Below are positions 24,009 through 33,079 of a DNA stretch of 64,000 bases, one piece after another (within the stretch, counting starts at the first letter, position 1; every line of letters starts with the position of its first letter). The notes beneath the pieces were generated by a model. That model was not told the origin of the DNA and did no database searches. It saw nothing but the letters and a program-made list of their open reading frames with translations. Source of the stretch: AC-38 sp033856025. GTDB taxonomy: Bacteria; Actinomycetota; Thermoleophilia; Solirubrobacterales; Solirubrobacteraceae. Where the stretch lies: contig JAWVFQ010000025.1 of the NCBI GenBank assembly GCA_033856025.1, forward strand, positions 27,017 to 91,016, read 5' to 3'. The position numbers were made by a program, and so were the translations under genes.

Positions 24009-24374
24009 TCACGCCCTCGCCGAGTAGCGAGTCGTGATGTTGAGGGCCGCCTGAACCAGCGCGAACGCGGCGAAGACGGCGGCGGCCACCTGGTCGCCGG
24101 CGAGGCCGAGCACCAGCGCCGCGCCGAGGAGCCCGAGGGCCATCCCGCGGTCGAACGCGAAGTGGGCGGCGATGGGGAGGCCGGAGCCGTCCGCCGTGGC
24201 GGCCGAGAGGGCCAGCCCGACGACGAGGGCGCCGACGACGACCGCCGCCACCAGGCCCGCGGCCGTGAACCCGAAGACGAACGGAGCGGCCATGAGGGCC
24301 AGCCCGCCCGCCAGCTCGAACGCGGCGTGGGTGGGGAGGGAGATGAGGCGCAGTGCGGTCATAACGACGTCCAT
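24009..24374 (-). CDS. small polytopic membrane protein
   Basis: About 121 residues starting MDVVMTALRLISLPTHAAFE, with four hydrophobic segments rich in Ala, Val, Leu and Gly. The ATG at 24374 is chosen because the conserved-looking hydrophobic core begins there; an upstream in-frame start would add 14 polar residues. The arrangement resembles the SPW-repeat class of small membrane proteins but the SPW motif itself is absent. Function unknown. Confidence 0.6.
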   Translation of the reverse strand: MDVVMTALRLISLPTHAAFELAGGLALMAAPFVFGFTAAGLVAAVVVGALVVGLALSAATADGSGLPIAAHFAFDRGMALGLLGAALVLGLAGDQVAAAVFAAFALVQAALNITTRYSARA

Positions 24375-24437
24375 CCTGGCTGACTGGCCAGTCAACGTCT
24401 GTGACTCCGGGCACACTGCCCCGGCGCCGCGGGGCGC

Positions 24438-24677
24438 CTAGCCGAGGGTCGCGACCTTGCCCACGATGGTCCGCAGCCGGGCGCGGTCCTGGGCGGTGAT
24501 CGCGGAGGGGCCGCCCGGGAGCTTGCGCAGGATCCGGACGAGGTCCTGCTGGTCGCGCTGGCTCAGCCGGTCCCAGCGCTTCTTGCCCTCTCGCGCGACC
24601 TCCGCGGCCACGCTGGCCACGGTGAGCCACGGGACCGCACGGCCACGGGCCAGCAGGAGGGGCAGTCGCTTCACCAT
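24438..24677 (-). CDS. small basic protein of unknown function
   Basis: A 79-residue protein, MVKRLPLLLARGRAVPW..., with a mid-section EGKKRWDRLSQRDQQDLVRI and LRKLPGGPSAITAQDRARLR. It looks helical, basic and soluble after a short hydrophobic N-terminus. Homologues of this size and composition are common beside tlyA in related genomes as far as I recall, but I know no function. It is divergent from tlyA with a 25-base gap. Confidence 0.55.
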   Translation of the reverse strand: MVKRLPLLLARGRAVPWLTVASVAAEVAREGKKRWDRLSQRDQQDLVRILRKLPGGPSAITAQDRARLRTIVGKVATLG

Positions 24678-24689
24678 GACCGTGGAAGG

Positions 24690-24695
24690 TAGCGT
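24690..24695 (+). promoter_or_regulatory. -10 element of a leaderless-type promoter (tlyA)
   Basis: TAGCGT lies 7 bases before the ATG at 24703, inside the 25-base gap to the divergent small gene. Confidence 0.5.
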
Positions 24696-24702
24696 TCCGG
24701 CG

Positions 24703-25497
24703 ATGGCGACCAAGGTGCGGCTCGACACGCTCCTGGCGCGGCGCGGTGTGTTCGCCTCTCGCAGCCGGGCGGCGGCGTCGGTACTGGCCGGCGAGGTCCG
24801 CCTCGGGGCGGACGGCCGGCGCGCGGAGAAGCCCGGGCAGCTGGTCGCCGAGGACGAGCCCCTGGCGGTCGACGACGCCCCCGAGTTCGTCTCGCGCGGC
24901 GGACGCAAGCTGGCCAACGCGCTCGACGCCACCGGGGTCGACCCGGCCGGGCGCCGCGCCCTGGACGTCGGCGCCTCCACGGGCGGGTTCACCGACGTCC
25001 TGCTCCAGCGCGGCGCGGACCACGTCGTCGCGCTGGACGTGGCCTACGGCGAGCTGGACTGGGGCCTGCGCAACGACGCGCGCGTGACCGTGGTCGAGCG
25101 CGTCAACGCGCGGGGACTGGACCCCGCAGACCTGCCCTACGCTCCCGACCTGCTCGTCATGGACGTGGCGTTCATCGCGGCGGCCAAGGTCCTGCCCGCC
25201 GTCCTGAGCGCCGCCGCCCCCCGCTACGACGCCCTCGTGCTGGTCAAGCCGCAGTTCGAGGCGGGGCGCGAGCACGTGGGCCGGGGCGGCGTGGTCCGCG
25301 ACCCCGCGGTGCGCCGTGCCGCTCTGATCTCGGTGGGCGAGGCGGCCCGCGCGCACGGCGCCGCCGTCATGGGCTTCGCGTCATCCGGGCTGCCCGGTCC
25401 CAAGGGGAACCTCGAGACGTTCGCCTGGCTGGCCGAGCCGGGCCGGACGGGCGCGCGCGAGGACCTCGAGGCCGCGGCGCGCGAGGTGGAGCCCTGA
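24703..25497 (+). CDS. tlyA: TlyA family rRNA 2'-O-methyltransferase
   Basis: A 264-residue protein. Residues 1-60 are an S4 RNA-binding domain (VRLDTLLARRGVFASRSRAA), and residues 80-264 are an FtsJ-like methyltransferase with the SAM motif ALDVGASTGGFTDVLLQRGA. VKPQFEAGREHVGRGGVVRD is a TlyA-specific segment. Known TlyA enzymes methylate ribose of 16S C1409 and 23S C1920, which makes ribosomes capreomycin-sensitive. The stop overlaps the nadK start (TGATG). The order tlyA-nadK-recN-steA-steB is the same as Rv1694-Rv1698 in Mycobacterium tuberculosis. Confidence 0.95.
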   Translation: MATKVRLDTLLARRGVFASRSRAAASVLAGEVRLGADGRRAEKPGQLVAEDEPLAVDDAPEFVSRGGRKLANALDATGVDPAGRRALDVGASTGGFTDVLLQRGADHVVALDVAYGELDWGLRNDARVTVVERVNARGLDPADLPYAPDLLVMDVAFIAAAKVLPAVLSAAAPRYDALVLVKPQFEAGREHVGRGGVVRDPAVRRAALISVGEAARAHGAAVMGFASSGLPGPKGNLETFAWLAEPGRTGAREDLEAAAREVEP

Positions 25498-26321
25498 TGG
25501 ACGTCGTCGTCCTCACCCACCGGCGTCCCGAGCAGATCTCCGATGCGCTCGTCGTCCTGCGCCGGCTGGCCGACGAGGCCGGCGCCGTGCTGCACTTCGA
25601 CGCCGACGAGGCGGCCAAGCACGGCTGCGAGGCGTCGGCGCCCGATGGCCCGGCGGACCTCTGCCTGGTCCTGGGCGGGGACGGCACGATCCTCACCGCC
25701 CTGCGGCGCTTCGCGGGGACCGAAACGCCGGTGTTCGCGGTGAACTTCGGCGAGGTCGGCTTCCTCGCCACCGTCGACCCGGACCGCCTGGAGGACGGTC
25801 TGCGCCTCGCGCTGCGCGACGAGTTCGACCGCATGCACCTGCCGGCGATCGTGGTGCGGCTCGGCGACGAGGAGCATCGCGCGATCAACGACATCTCCTT
25901 CCACCGCAAGCAGGGGCTGCGCGTGGCCGACCTGGCGTACGCCATCGGCGAGGACGAGGTCGGCCGCGTGCGCTGCGACGGACTGGTCGTGGCCACTCCC
26001 GCGGGGTCCACCGGCTACAACCTGGCCAACGGCGGCCCGGTGATGGCGTGGGGCGTGGAGGGCTTCGTCGTCTCGTTCGTGGCGCCGCACTCGCTGACCG
26101 CGCGCACGCTGGTCGTGGCGCCCAACGACGTCCTGACGGTGTCCAACCGCTCGCGCGAGGAGTCGGCGGACGTCACCGTCGACGGGCGGCTGGCGTGCGA
26201 GCTGGCGCCCGGCGACGCGCTGGACCTGCGCTTCGTCGACGCACAGGCCGTCCTGGCCCAGCTGCCGGACGCGACCTTCTACCACCGCCTGCGCGAGAAG
26301 TTCGGCCGGCTGGCGTTCTAG
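25497..26321 (+). CDS. nadK: NAD kinase
   Basis: A 274-residue cytosolic kinase that makes NADP from NAD using ATP or polyphosphate. The signature loop is LVLGGDGTILTALRRF (near residue 58) and the substrate motifs are NFGEVGFLATV, AINDISFHR and the Gly-rich VATPAGSTGYNLANGGP (near 163-180). Length matches the family. It is coupled to tlyA upstream. It converges on the methyltransferase gene, with CTAG serving as the stop for both. Confidence 0.96.
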   Translation: MDVVVLTHRRPEQISDALVVLRRLADEAGAVLHFDADEAAKHGCEASAPDGPADLCLVLGGDGTILTALRRFAGTETPVFAVNFGEVGFLATVDPDRLEDGLRLALRDEFDRMHLPAIVVRLGDEEHRAINDISFHRKQGLRVADLAYAIGEDEVGRVRCDGLVVATPAGSTGYNLANGGPVMAWGVEGFVVSFVAPHSLTARTLVVAPNDVLTVSNRSREESADVTVDGRLACELAPGDALDLRFVDAQAVLAQLPDATFYHRLREKFGRLAF

Positions 26322-26968
26322 GCGCTCGGGCGGGCCGCGGCGCGGCCGGCCACGAGCGGCCGGACGATCGGCGGGCTCTTGGGGAGCTCGCCGCGCTCGA
26401 GGTGCTCGACGGTCAGGGCGGACGCGTCCAGGGTCCCGGGCGTGTCGCGGTTGCAGTTGCAGCCGGCGCCCAGGAATCGCCAGGGGCCGTGGAGACGGTC
26501 CTGCCAGCGGGCGAGGCGGGGATCGTTCGCGCGGACGTGCTCGAGGAAGAGGAACCGCCCGCCGGGCCGCAGCACGCGATCGACCTCGGCCAGCGTGCGC
26601 TCGGGGTCGGCGACCGTGCACAGGACCAGCGTCGCGACGACGGTGTCGAAGCTGTCGTCGGGGAACGGGAGGCGCTCGGCCGGGGACTCGACCACCTCGA
26701 CGCGGCGCCCGGACGCGCTCGCCGCGCGTTCGCGCAGGCGCCGGGCCATGTGGGGGCTGGGCTCGGTGAGGACCAGGTCCGTGACGGCGTCGGGGTAGAG
26801 CTCGAGGTTGAGGCCGGTGCCCGCGCCGAGCTCCAGGGTGGCGCCGGAGGCCTGACTCACGAGGTCGCGGCGGCGGTCGCGCAGCCCGGCGTCCTCGGCC
26901 CCGGCGAGCATCCGGTCGTACAGCGCGGCGAACCCCCGTCCGCAGGTCGCCTCGTACACGCGCCCCAT
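26318..26968 (-). CDS. class I SAM-dependent methyltransferase (METTL7/UbiE-like)
   Basis: A 216-residue methyltransferase. The ATG at 26968 gives MGRVYEATCGRGFAALYDRM; earlier in-frame codons add an Arg/Cys-rich tail with no family match. SAM-binding motif I is TLELGAGTGLNLELYP (near residue 43), followed by LTEPSPHMARRL, VESPAERLPFPDDSFDTVVA and VLRPGGRFLFLEHVR. The segment LGAGCNCNRDTPG near residue 180 is a hallmark of methyltransferases related to the METTL7 group. Substrate unknown. It is inserted in the otherwise continuous nadK-recN pair, on the opposite strand. Confidence 0.85.
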   Translation of the reverse strand: MGRVYEATCGRGFAALYDRMLAGAEDAGLRDRRRDLVSQASGATLELGAGTGLNLELYPDAVTDLVLTEPSPHMARRLRERAASASGRRVEVVESPAERLPFPDDSFDTVVATLVLCTVADPERTLAEVDRVLRPGGRFLFLEHVRANDPRLARWQDRLHGPWRFLGAGCNCNRDTPGTLDASALTVEHLERGELPKSPPIVRPLVAGRAAARPSA

Positions 26969-27069
26969 GGAGAGGACCCTCCCACAGATGGGACGCGTTC
27001 TGTGCCGAAACGCGCACACAGCGCACGTGGGGGGCCGGGTCCGTCGGGCGGCGCTGGTAGACCGGGGCC

Positions 27070-28806
27070 ATGCTCAACGAGCTGCGCGTGGAGAACCTCC
27101 TGCTCCTGGAGCGGGCCGAGCTGCGCCTGGTCCCGGGGCTCAACGTCCTGACCGGCGAGACCGGCGCGGGGAAGACGGTGCTCGCGCACGCGCTGGACCT
27201 GCTGCTGGGCGGCCGGGCGCGCAGCGGCATCGTGCGCCCGGGCGCACGCGAGGCGTGGGTGGAGGGAGCCTTCGAGCTGTCGGACGCGCTGCGCGCGCAG
27301 CTGGGCGAGCGCCTGCCCGCCGACGCGGAGGAGCTCGTTCTGGCTCGCCGGGTGAGCGCCGAGGGCCGCACGCGCGCGTATGTGAACGGGCGCGCGGCCG
27401 GCGTGGCCGAGCTGCGCGACCTGGCGTCGGGGCTGCTCGCCTTCTACGGCCAGCACGAGCACCGCAAGCTCACGCTCGCCTCGGCTCAGCTCGACGTCCT
27501 GGACGGGTTCTGCGGACCGGCGCAGGCGGCGCGCCGCGAGGCGTACGCGGCGGCCTGGGGCCGGGCGCGCGAGGCCCGGGGCGCGCTGGAGGCCCTGCGC
27601 GAGCGGGCGGGGTCGCGCGACCGCGAGCTCGACCTGCTGCTGTTCGAGCTCGACGAGATCGAGGCCGCCGGGCCCGACGAGGCGGAGGAGCGCGAGCTGA
27701 CGGCCGAGCGCGACCGGCTGCGGCACCTGGAGGGCCTGCGCGCCGCCGCGCTGGCGGGCGCCGAGGCGGTGACGCCGGAGGGCGGCGGGTCATCCGGCGA
27801 CAGTGCCCTCGCGGCGGGTGGGCCGGGCGCGGCCGCGCTGCTCGCCGAGGCGCTGGGTTCGCTGGACGCGCTGTCCGGCGTGGACGCTCGGCTGGACGCC
27901 CTGGCCGAGCGGCTGCGCGCCGCGCAGCTGGAGCTGGAGGACGCCGGGGCCGAGCTGCGCTCCTATGAGCAGGAGGTCGAGGGCGCGCCCGGGTGCCTGG
28001 AGGAGGTGGAGGAGCGCCTGGCGGTCCTGGACCGGCTGCGGCGCAAGCACGGCGGCACCATCGCCGCGGTCCTCGAGCACGCCGAGCGCTGCCGGGCGCG
28101 ACGCGACGAGCTGGCGGGAGCCGAGGAGGCGATCGGCGAGGCCGAGGCGACCCTGGGCGAGGCGGAGGCCGAGCTGGGCGAGCTGGCGGGCGCGCTGGGC
28201 GACGCGCGGCGCGAGGCGGCGCCGCGCCTGGCCGAGGCGGTCCGCGAGCGGCTGGCCGAGCTGGCGATGGAGGGCGCCGAGTTCGAGGTCGCGCTGGCCG
28301 ACCGCGACGCCCCCGGCCCGACCGGGGCCGAGTCGGTCGAGCTGCTGATCGCGCCCAACCCGGGCGTCCCCGCCGCGCCCCTGCGCGAGATCGCCTCGGG
28401 CGGCGAGCTCTCCCGCGTGATGCTCGCCCTGACCGGCGTCGCGGCCGAGAGCGGCCCGCTCGCGGGTGAGGACGAGGGGGCGGCGCCCGCCGGCGCGGCG
28501 CCCCTGCTCGTCTTCGACGAGGTCGACGCGGGGATCGGCGGTCACACCGCCCGGGCGGTGGGCGAGCGGCTGCGCGCGTTGTCCCGCGGTCGCCGTGTGC
28601 TCTGCATCACCCACCTGCCACAGGTGGCCTCGCTGGCCGACCGGCACTTCCGCATCGAGAAGGACACCTCCGCCGACCCCGCGCTCGCCACGGTCGAGGA
28701 GGTCACCGGAGCCGGGGTCGTCGAGGAGCTCGTCCGCATGCTCGGCGCCGACGGCGACGACGCCGGTGCGCGCAAGCACGCGCGGGAGCTGTTGCGAGCC
28801 GCCTAG
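27070..28806 (+). CDS. recN: DNA repair protein RecN
   Basis: A 578-residue SMC-like ATPase that acts early in double-strand-break repair. Walker A is LTGETGAGKTVLAHAL (near residue 28). The Q-loop region is FYGQHEHRKLT. Two long coiled-coil arms rich in Ala, Glu and Arg run through about residues 150-420. The ABC signature is REIASGGELSRVMLAL and Walker B is LLVFDEVDAGIGG, followed by the H-loop LCITHLPQVASLAD. Length is normal. TAGACC, a near-consensus -10 box, lies 6 bases before the ATG. Confidence 0.96.
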   Translation: MLNELRVENLLLLERAELRLVPGLNVLTGETGAGKTVLAHALDLLLGGRARSGIVRPGAREAWVEGAFELSDALRAQLGERLPADAEELVLARRVSAEGRTRAYVNGRAAGVAELRDLASGLLAFYGQHEHRKLTLASAQLDVLDGFCGPAQAARREAYAAAWGRAREARGALEALRERAGSRDRELDLLLFELDEIEAAGPDEAEERELTAERDRLRHLEGLRAAALAGAEAVTPEGGGSSGDSALAAGGPGAAALLAEALGSLDALSGVDARLDALAERLRAAQLELEDAGAELRSYEQEVEGAPGCLEEVEERLAVLDRLRRKHGGTIAAVLEHAERCRARRDELAGAEEAIGEAEATLGEAEAELGELAGALGDARREAAPRLAEAVRERLAELAMEGAEFEVALADRDAPGPTGAESVELLIAPNPGVPAAPLREIASGGELSRVMLALTGVAAESGPLAGEDEGAAPAGAAPLLVFDEVDAGIGGHTARAVGERLRALSRGRRVLCITHLPQVASLADRHFRIEKDTSADPALATVEEVTGAGVVEELVRMLGADGDDAGARKHARELLRAA

Positions 28807-28825
28807 CTCCCCGGCGCGCCCAGCG

Positions 28826-28831
28826 TAGACT
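28826..28831 (+). promoter_or_regulatory. -10 element of a leaderless-type promoter (steA)
   Basis: TAGACT lies 6 bases before the GTG at 28838, in the short gap after recN. Confidence 0.5.
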
Positions 28832-28837
28832 GCGGGT

Positions 28838-30016
28838 GTGGCCGTCTCCGGGACAGGCGATCCCGCGGCGAGCTTGGCTGCCGCCGGACGCGAGGTGGCC
28901 GGCATCGCGCGGCTGGGCAAGCGGACGAAGCGCTTGGTCAAGCGGCTGCGCCGCGGCGACATCGCGATCATCGATCACCTCGACGTGGACCGCGTGTCCG
29001 CGGAGGACCTCATCGCCTGCGGCGTCGAGTGCGTGGTCAACTGCGCTCCCTCGACGAGCGGCAGCTACCCCAACGCCGGGCCGCTGCTGCTCGTGCAGGC
29101 GGGCATCCACCTCGTCGACGCACCCGGCGCGCCGCTGTTCGACGTCCTGGAGGACGGCGACCCCATCGTCGTGCGCCAGGGCGAGGTGCTGCGCCACGGC
29201 GAGGTGGTGGCGCGCGGTGAGGTCCAGGACCCCAAGACGGTCCAGGACCTCACCGACCAGCGCCGCCGGGAGATCGGCGAGGCGCTCGAGGCGTTCGCGC
29301 AGAACACCGTCCAGCACATGGTCCAGGAGCGCGAGCTGCTGGCGGGCAAGCTCGAGCTGCCCCAGTTCGCCACCGAGTTCCGCGACCGCACGGCGCTCGT
29401 CGTCGTGCGCGGGGTGGACCACAAGCGCGACATCCGGGCGCTGCGCCCCTACGTCCGCGACACCCGCCCCGTGCTGGTCGGCGTGGACGGCGGGGCCGAC
29501 GCGCTCATCGAGGAGGGCTTCAAGCCGGACATGATCGTGGGGGACATGGACTCGGCCACCGAGGGCGCGCTGCGCAGCGGCGCCGAGCTGGTCGTCCACG
29601 CCTATCCCGACGGGCGCGCGCCCGGCCGCGAGGCGGTCGAGCGCCTCGGGCTGCCCTTCAAGATCGTCCCCGCGCCCGCGACCAGCCAGGACGTGGCTAT
29701 GTTGATCGCCGCCGAGAAGGGCGCGTCGCTCATCGTCTCGGTCGGCTCGCACTTCAACCTGGTCGAGTTCCTGGACAAGAACCGCCAGGGCATGTCCTCC
29801 ACCTTCCTCACCCGGCTGCGCATCGGCGAGATCCTGGTCGACGCCAAGGGCGTGAGCCGGCTCTACCGTCCCCAGCCGGGGTCCGCCCCGGTCGCCCTCG
29901 TCCTGGCGATGGGCATCATCGTCCTCATCGCGGTGGTGCTCGCCACGCCCGGCCTGCGCGAGGTCGCCGACCTGCTCTGGCTCAAGCTGCGCGTGCTGCT
30001 GGGCATGGACCTCTAG
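28838..30016 (+). CDS. steA: SteA-like cytokinetic ring protein
   Basis: A 392-residue protein of the actinobacterial SteA family (Rv1697 type). Its core resembles thiamine pyrophosphokinase: VLVGVDGGADALIEEGF, KPDMIVGDMDSAT and QDVAMLIAAEKGA. A single membrane helix near residues 350-368 (VALVLAMGIIVLIAVVLATP) ends the protein. In Corynebacterium SteA and its membrane partner SteB are known to affect cell separation through peptidoglycan hydrolase control. Here the next gene is the SteB-like partner, so the pair is conserved. A second GTG two bases upstream is out of frame and is not the start. Confidence 0.88.
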   Translation: MAVSGTGDPAASLAAAGREVAGIARLGKRTKRLVKRLRRGDIAIIDHLDVDRVSAEDLIACGVECVVNCAPSTSGSYPNAGPLLLVQAGIHLVDAPGAPLFDVLEDGDPIVVRQGEVLRHGEVVARGEVQDPKTVQDLTDQRRREIGEALEAFAQNTVQHMVQERELLAGKLELPQFATEFRDRTALVVVRGVDHKRDIRALRPYVRDTRPVLVGVDGGADALIEEGFKPDMIVGDMDSATEGALRSGAELVVHAYPDGRAPGREAVERLGLPFKIVPAPATSQDVAMLIAAEKGASLIVSVGSHFNLVEFLDKNRQGMSSTFLTRLRIGEILVDAKGVSRLYRPQPGSAPVALVLAMGIIVLIAVVLATPGLREVADLLWLKLRVLLGMDL

Positions 30017-30026
30017 CGCCGAAGGC

Positions 30027-30032
30027 TAGGCT
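30027..30032 (+). promoter_or_regulatory. -10 element before steB-like gene
   Basis: TAGGCT lies 11 bases before the GTG at 30044 and 8 bases after the steA stop. The spacing is slightly longer than at other genes. Confidence 0.4.
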
Positions 30033-30043
30033 CCCCGCCGCAC

Positions 30044-30895
30044 GTGTTCGACTTCCGCTACCACGCGCTCTCGCTGGTCGCCGTCCTGCTCGCCCTGATG
30101 ATCGGGCTGCTGCTGGGCGTGGCGATCGGCGACCAGGGCCTCGTGTCCAGCGCCGAGCGCAACGTTCGCGACTCGCTGCGCTCGGACGTGCGCAAGGCCA
30201 ACGCGCGATCGGCCGAGCTGAGGCGGGAGCTGAACGACCGCGCGTCGTTCGAGGACGCGCTCTACCCGCTGCTCGTCGAGGGCCGGCTGAGCGGGCGACG
30301 CGTCGGCCTGGTCGGACTGGGCGACCTGCCCAACAGCACGATCCGCGAGGTGCGCAAGTCGCTGGAGGGCACCGGCGCGCGGCTGAGCGGCGTCGCGGTG
30401 GTGGGCGAGCCGCCCCCCGAGTCCGCGGCCGCCGCGGTCAAGGGAGCCGGCAACCCGCCGGCCACGAGCGACTACGGCAAGCTGGGCCGCGCGGTCGGCG
30501 GGGCGCTGATTCGCGGCGGCAAGGCGGCGCAGCGCTACCGCCGCAGCGTGCTGAGCTCGTTCAGCGGACGCCTGGACTCGCTGGACGGCGTGGTGGTGTT
30601 CCACGCTCCCCGCAAGTCGGAGGGCCAGGACGCCGCCAACACCACGGCCTTCGAGGACGGGCTCGCCACCGGGCTCACCGCCGACTCCCGCGCGCGGGTC
30701 GTGGGCGTCGAGGAGCGCGACACCGATCCCTCCCAGATCGGCTGGTACCGCGACCACCACCTGGCCAGCGTGGACAACGTGGACGCGCTCCCGGGCAAAG
30801 CCGCGCTGGTCTTCGTGCTGCTGGGCGCCGACGGCGCCTACGGCGAGAAGGACAGCGCCCAGGCGCTGCTGCCCACCGCCGCCGCGACGCCGTGA
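30044..30895 (+). CDS. steB: SteB/MctB-family membrane-anchored protein
   Basis: A 283-residue protein with an N-terminal anchor, MFDFRYHALSLVAVLLALMI, followed by GLLLGVAIGDQGL; both are the family's signature. A coiled coil (about residues 45-75) and an alpha/beta domain outside the membrane follow. The mycobacterial member (Rv1698) was described as MctB, a copper-related channel, while the corynebacterial one is SteB, a division partner of SteA. The gene order here supports the SteAB role. The stop codon abuts the inserted methyltransferase gene and lies inside the left copy of an 11-bp repeat. Confidence 0.85.
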   Translation: MFDFRYHALSLVAVLLALMIGLLLGVAIGDQGLVSSAERNVRDSLRSDVRKANARSAELRRELNDRASFEDALYPLLVEGRLSGRRVGLVGLGDLPNSTIREVRKSLEGTGARLSGVAVVGEPPPESAAAAVKGAGNPPATSDYGKLGRAVGGALIRGGKAAQRYRRSVLSSFSGRLDSLDGVVVFHAPRKSEGQDAANTTAFEDGLATGLTADSRARVVGVEERDTDPSQIGWYRDHHLASVDNVDALPGKAALVFVLLGADGAYGEKDSAQALLPTAAATP

Positions 30896-30896
30896 C
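30886..30896. repeat. 11-bp direct repeat, left copy
   Basis: GACGCCGTGAC covers the last codons and stop of steB. The identical word occurs again at 33211, on the other side of the methyltransferase gene. The two could be an insertion target duplication or recombination core. Confidence 0.5.
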
Positions 30897-33079
30897 TACT
30901 CTCCGGCTGGGTTGGACGCGTTCCGCACACCGACCCCGGTTCTGCCCACCCGATAGTGAAGGACGGCTCGACGCAGGGCCCTATCGGACTCCCAGTAGTA
31001 AGGCGCCTTGTAGACATCCGGCTCCGAGGGAAGGACCTCGGCGCTACCGAGCAGCTCGCGCCCCGTCTCGTGCGAGACCGAAGCGATTAGTTGTTGCACG
31101 AAGTTGCGGTGCGCGAAGAAAGCCGGCTCTCGCCCCACGAAGGACTGGTCGGGCAGCGCCAGGACAAGCTGGCCGCCATCTCTCAGGGCCTCGAACGCGT
31201 GCTGCACGATGTGACGGTAGAGCTGCGCGAGGGTGTGCGGGTCGTCGTCGGTGTTGAATCCGTAGGGCGGGTCCGTGATGTACAGGTCGACTGCCTCAGA
31301 GCGATTGCTCTCAAGCGCATCGAGCACCTCGACGCCCGTCTTCGCCTTCTCGGCAGCGGCAGCCAGAAGCGCCGGGCTGATTGCGCACTCGTTTGAGTAG
31401 GCGCCGTGAAACCAGCGCCACTGCCCGTCATCGCCGCGCGTTACCTGTCGTGTGCGTCCGGCGAGGTGCTCGATCTGGCGCAGTAGCACTCGAGCCTCGC
31501 TGATCCAGGCGGCGCGATACGACCGTGATGCATCACTCTGACGTGCTCCTACGCTTCGTCGGACGGCGCGTAGCGCGATGTAGAAATAGAGACGTTCAAC
31601 AAAATCATCGCGCGCCTCGAGGTCTCCTAGTTGGCGGTCGTCGAGAGTCAGTTCCGCGCTGGGGTTCCCGGCGATCCCGGCGACCAGGCCTTCCGCCCAG
31701 GTATACGTCTCCTTTGCATGGCGGTTGGCAGCCGTGTCGCTGAGCAGCCGCCGCCGCTCTGTCTCGTCGACGAGGGCCTGCCGGGCGTTCCTGAGCTCTG
31801 GGCGCTCCTCGCCCTCGAGGAAGACTACGACGTGCTTGAGGTGTTGGTGGATGGCGTCCAGCTGCTCCGCTGACATGCAGAAGAACGCGAAGTTGTCCCC
31901 GATTAGCCTCGGCGCGAGGGGGTCGATGTCCGCACCTGCAGGTCGGATGTTCGGGTACTTGGCCGCCTCGAGCAACGTGGTCCCGCTACCGACAAAGGGG
32001 TCCATGAGATGTTGGACGGCTCCAGGGGGCTGGTAGGGCCGCGTGATGTTGAGCATCGCCGCTGTGAGGGTGTGCGGCAGCGTCGTGTGGGCACGCCAGG
32101 CGGGCTTGTTCTCGTCGAAACCATGAAATGGGTTCTCGTTCTTCCATAGCTGCTCGTAGCAGATGTAGTAACGCTCCGAGGTGGGGCGACGACCGCTTGG
32201 GTGAACGCCGCGGTCGACGAGCAGCCACAGGCTGCGCGTGGGATCGATGTTCGGGTCAGCTTCGACAGCCTTTCGAGAAATTCGATAGTCCCCAGCTCCT
32301 GCGACCTCGACGTCCTCGCCCATCTCCCTGTCGATCCGCTGCAGGACTGAGACGAGGCGGTCGCCTCCGATCCAGTACTTCTCCACCCATACCTTGACGT
32401 CATCGAGACCATGCCTGAGTTCGCTCGCCTGCTCGCGATCGAATCCCGTGAAGTCCTCGTGGGAGTAGACGGCGAAGAATGTGCGCTTCGCCGGGTCGCT
32501 GCCAATGTGGCTCCGGACACCCTTTAGAAGTTCCTCCCCATTGCGAGCCTTGCGGACCTTACGAACCCATACGCTCGGGCCGCATGAGTGGATGTAGCCC
32601 GACTCGGCGCACACCGCTCGCAGATCGAGCGACAAGGCCGGTGGGAAGAACGCGACGCACGAGCCATAGAACGCGTCCAGCGCGACGGTGCGCTCGTAGA
32701 GGTCCCCCCACAGCTCCTCGAACAGGTTGCATCGGGCCCACACGTCGTCTTGGGTCGACTTCTTGGAGCGCCCGCCCAGTGCGGTGAGAAGACGCCGCGT
32801 CTTGTCCTTGAAATCGCTCGTGGAGACGAAGTGCAAGCTCGGGCGCGGTTCGCGGCCATCGCGGAAGGATGTATGGGTACGCAGCAGGGCGACCAGTTCG
32901 GCGAACTGCAAGTTGGTGACCGTAAGATTCTTCTTGAAGAGGAAGAAGTAAGAGCTGCTCGTGGGCGCGCGAAACCACGACGCATAGAAGTCGGCAGGAT
33001 CGAGTCGGCGGTCCTTGCCGTGAGCATCCCTGAGCCGGTCGGCTAGGCCAGGCGTTTGATCGGAAAGTGCTGACTGCAT
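30896..33079 (-). CDS. solitary methyltransferase with TRM11-like motifs, 727 residues
   Basis: The catalytic part has motif I HLMDPFVGSGTTLLEAA near residue 362, then PAGADIDPLAPRLIGDN, and motif IV LYITDPPYGFNTDDDPH near 610, followed by LRDGGQLVLALPDQS. Motif order I then IV and the preceding 'RAHTTLPHTLTAAMLNIT' resemble TRM11/UPF0020 N2-guanosine RNA methyltransferases; N6-adenine DNA methyltransferases share DPPY, so the target could be DNA. About 245 residues separate motifs I and IV, far more than usual. The first 300 residues match nothing I know. No restriction enzyme gene is adjacent. Codon use is less GC-rich than in the flanks and the gene splits steB from the MraY-like gene and pyrG, so it looks acquired. 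Confidence 0.75.
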   Translation of the reverse strand: MQSALSDQTPGLADRLRDAHGKDRRLDPADFYASWFRAPTSSSYFFLFKKNLTVTNLQFAELVALLRTHTSFRDGREPRPSLHFVSTSDFKDKTRRLLTALGGRSKKSTQDDVWARCNLFEELWGDLYERTVALDAFYGSCVAFFPPALSLDLRAVCAESGYIHSCGPSVWVRKVRKARNGEELLKGVRSHIGSDPAKRTFFAVYSHEDFTGFDREQASELRHGLDDVKVWVEKYWIGGDRLVSVLQRIDREMGEDVEVAGAGDYRISRKAVEADPNIDPTRSLWLLVDRGVHPSGRRPTSERYYICYEQLWKNENPFHGFDENKPAWRAHTTLPHTLTAAMLNITRPYQPPGAVQHLMDPFVGSGTTLLEAAKYPNIRPAGADIDPLAPRLIGDNFAFFCMSAEQLDAIHQHLKHVVVFLEGEERPELRNARQALVDETERRRLLSDTAANRHAKETYTWAEGLVAGIAGNPSAELTLDDRQLGDLEARDDFVERLYFYIALRAVRRSVGARQSDASRSYRAAWISEARVLLRQIEHLAGRTRQVTRGDDGQWRWFHGAYSNECAISPALLAAAAEKAKTGVEVLDALESNRSEAVDLYITDPPYGFNTDDDPHTLAQLYRHIVQHAFEALRDGGQLVLALPDQSFVGREPAFFAHRNFVQQLIASVSHETGRELLGSAEVLPSEPDVYKAPYYWESDRALRRAVLHYRVGRTGVGVRNASNPAGE

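Noticed and set aside
30896..33079. A restriction-modification system
   Set aside because: No endonuclease, specificity subunit or helicase lies next to the methyltransferase; both flanks are housekeeping genes.
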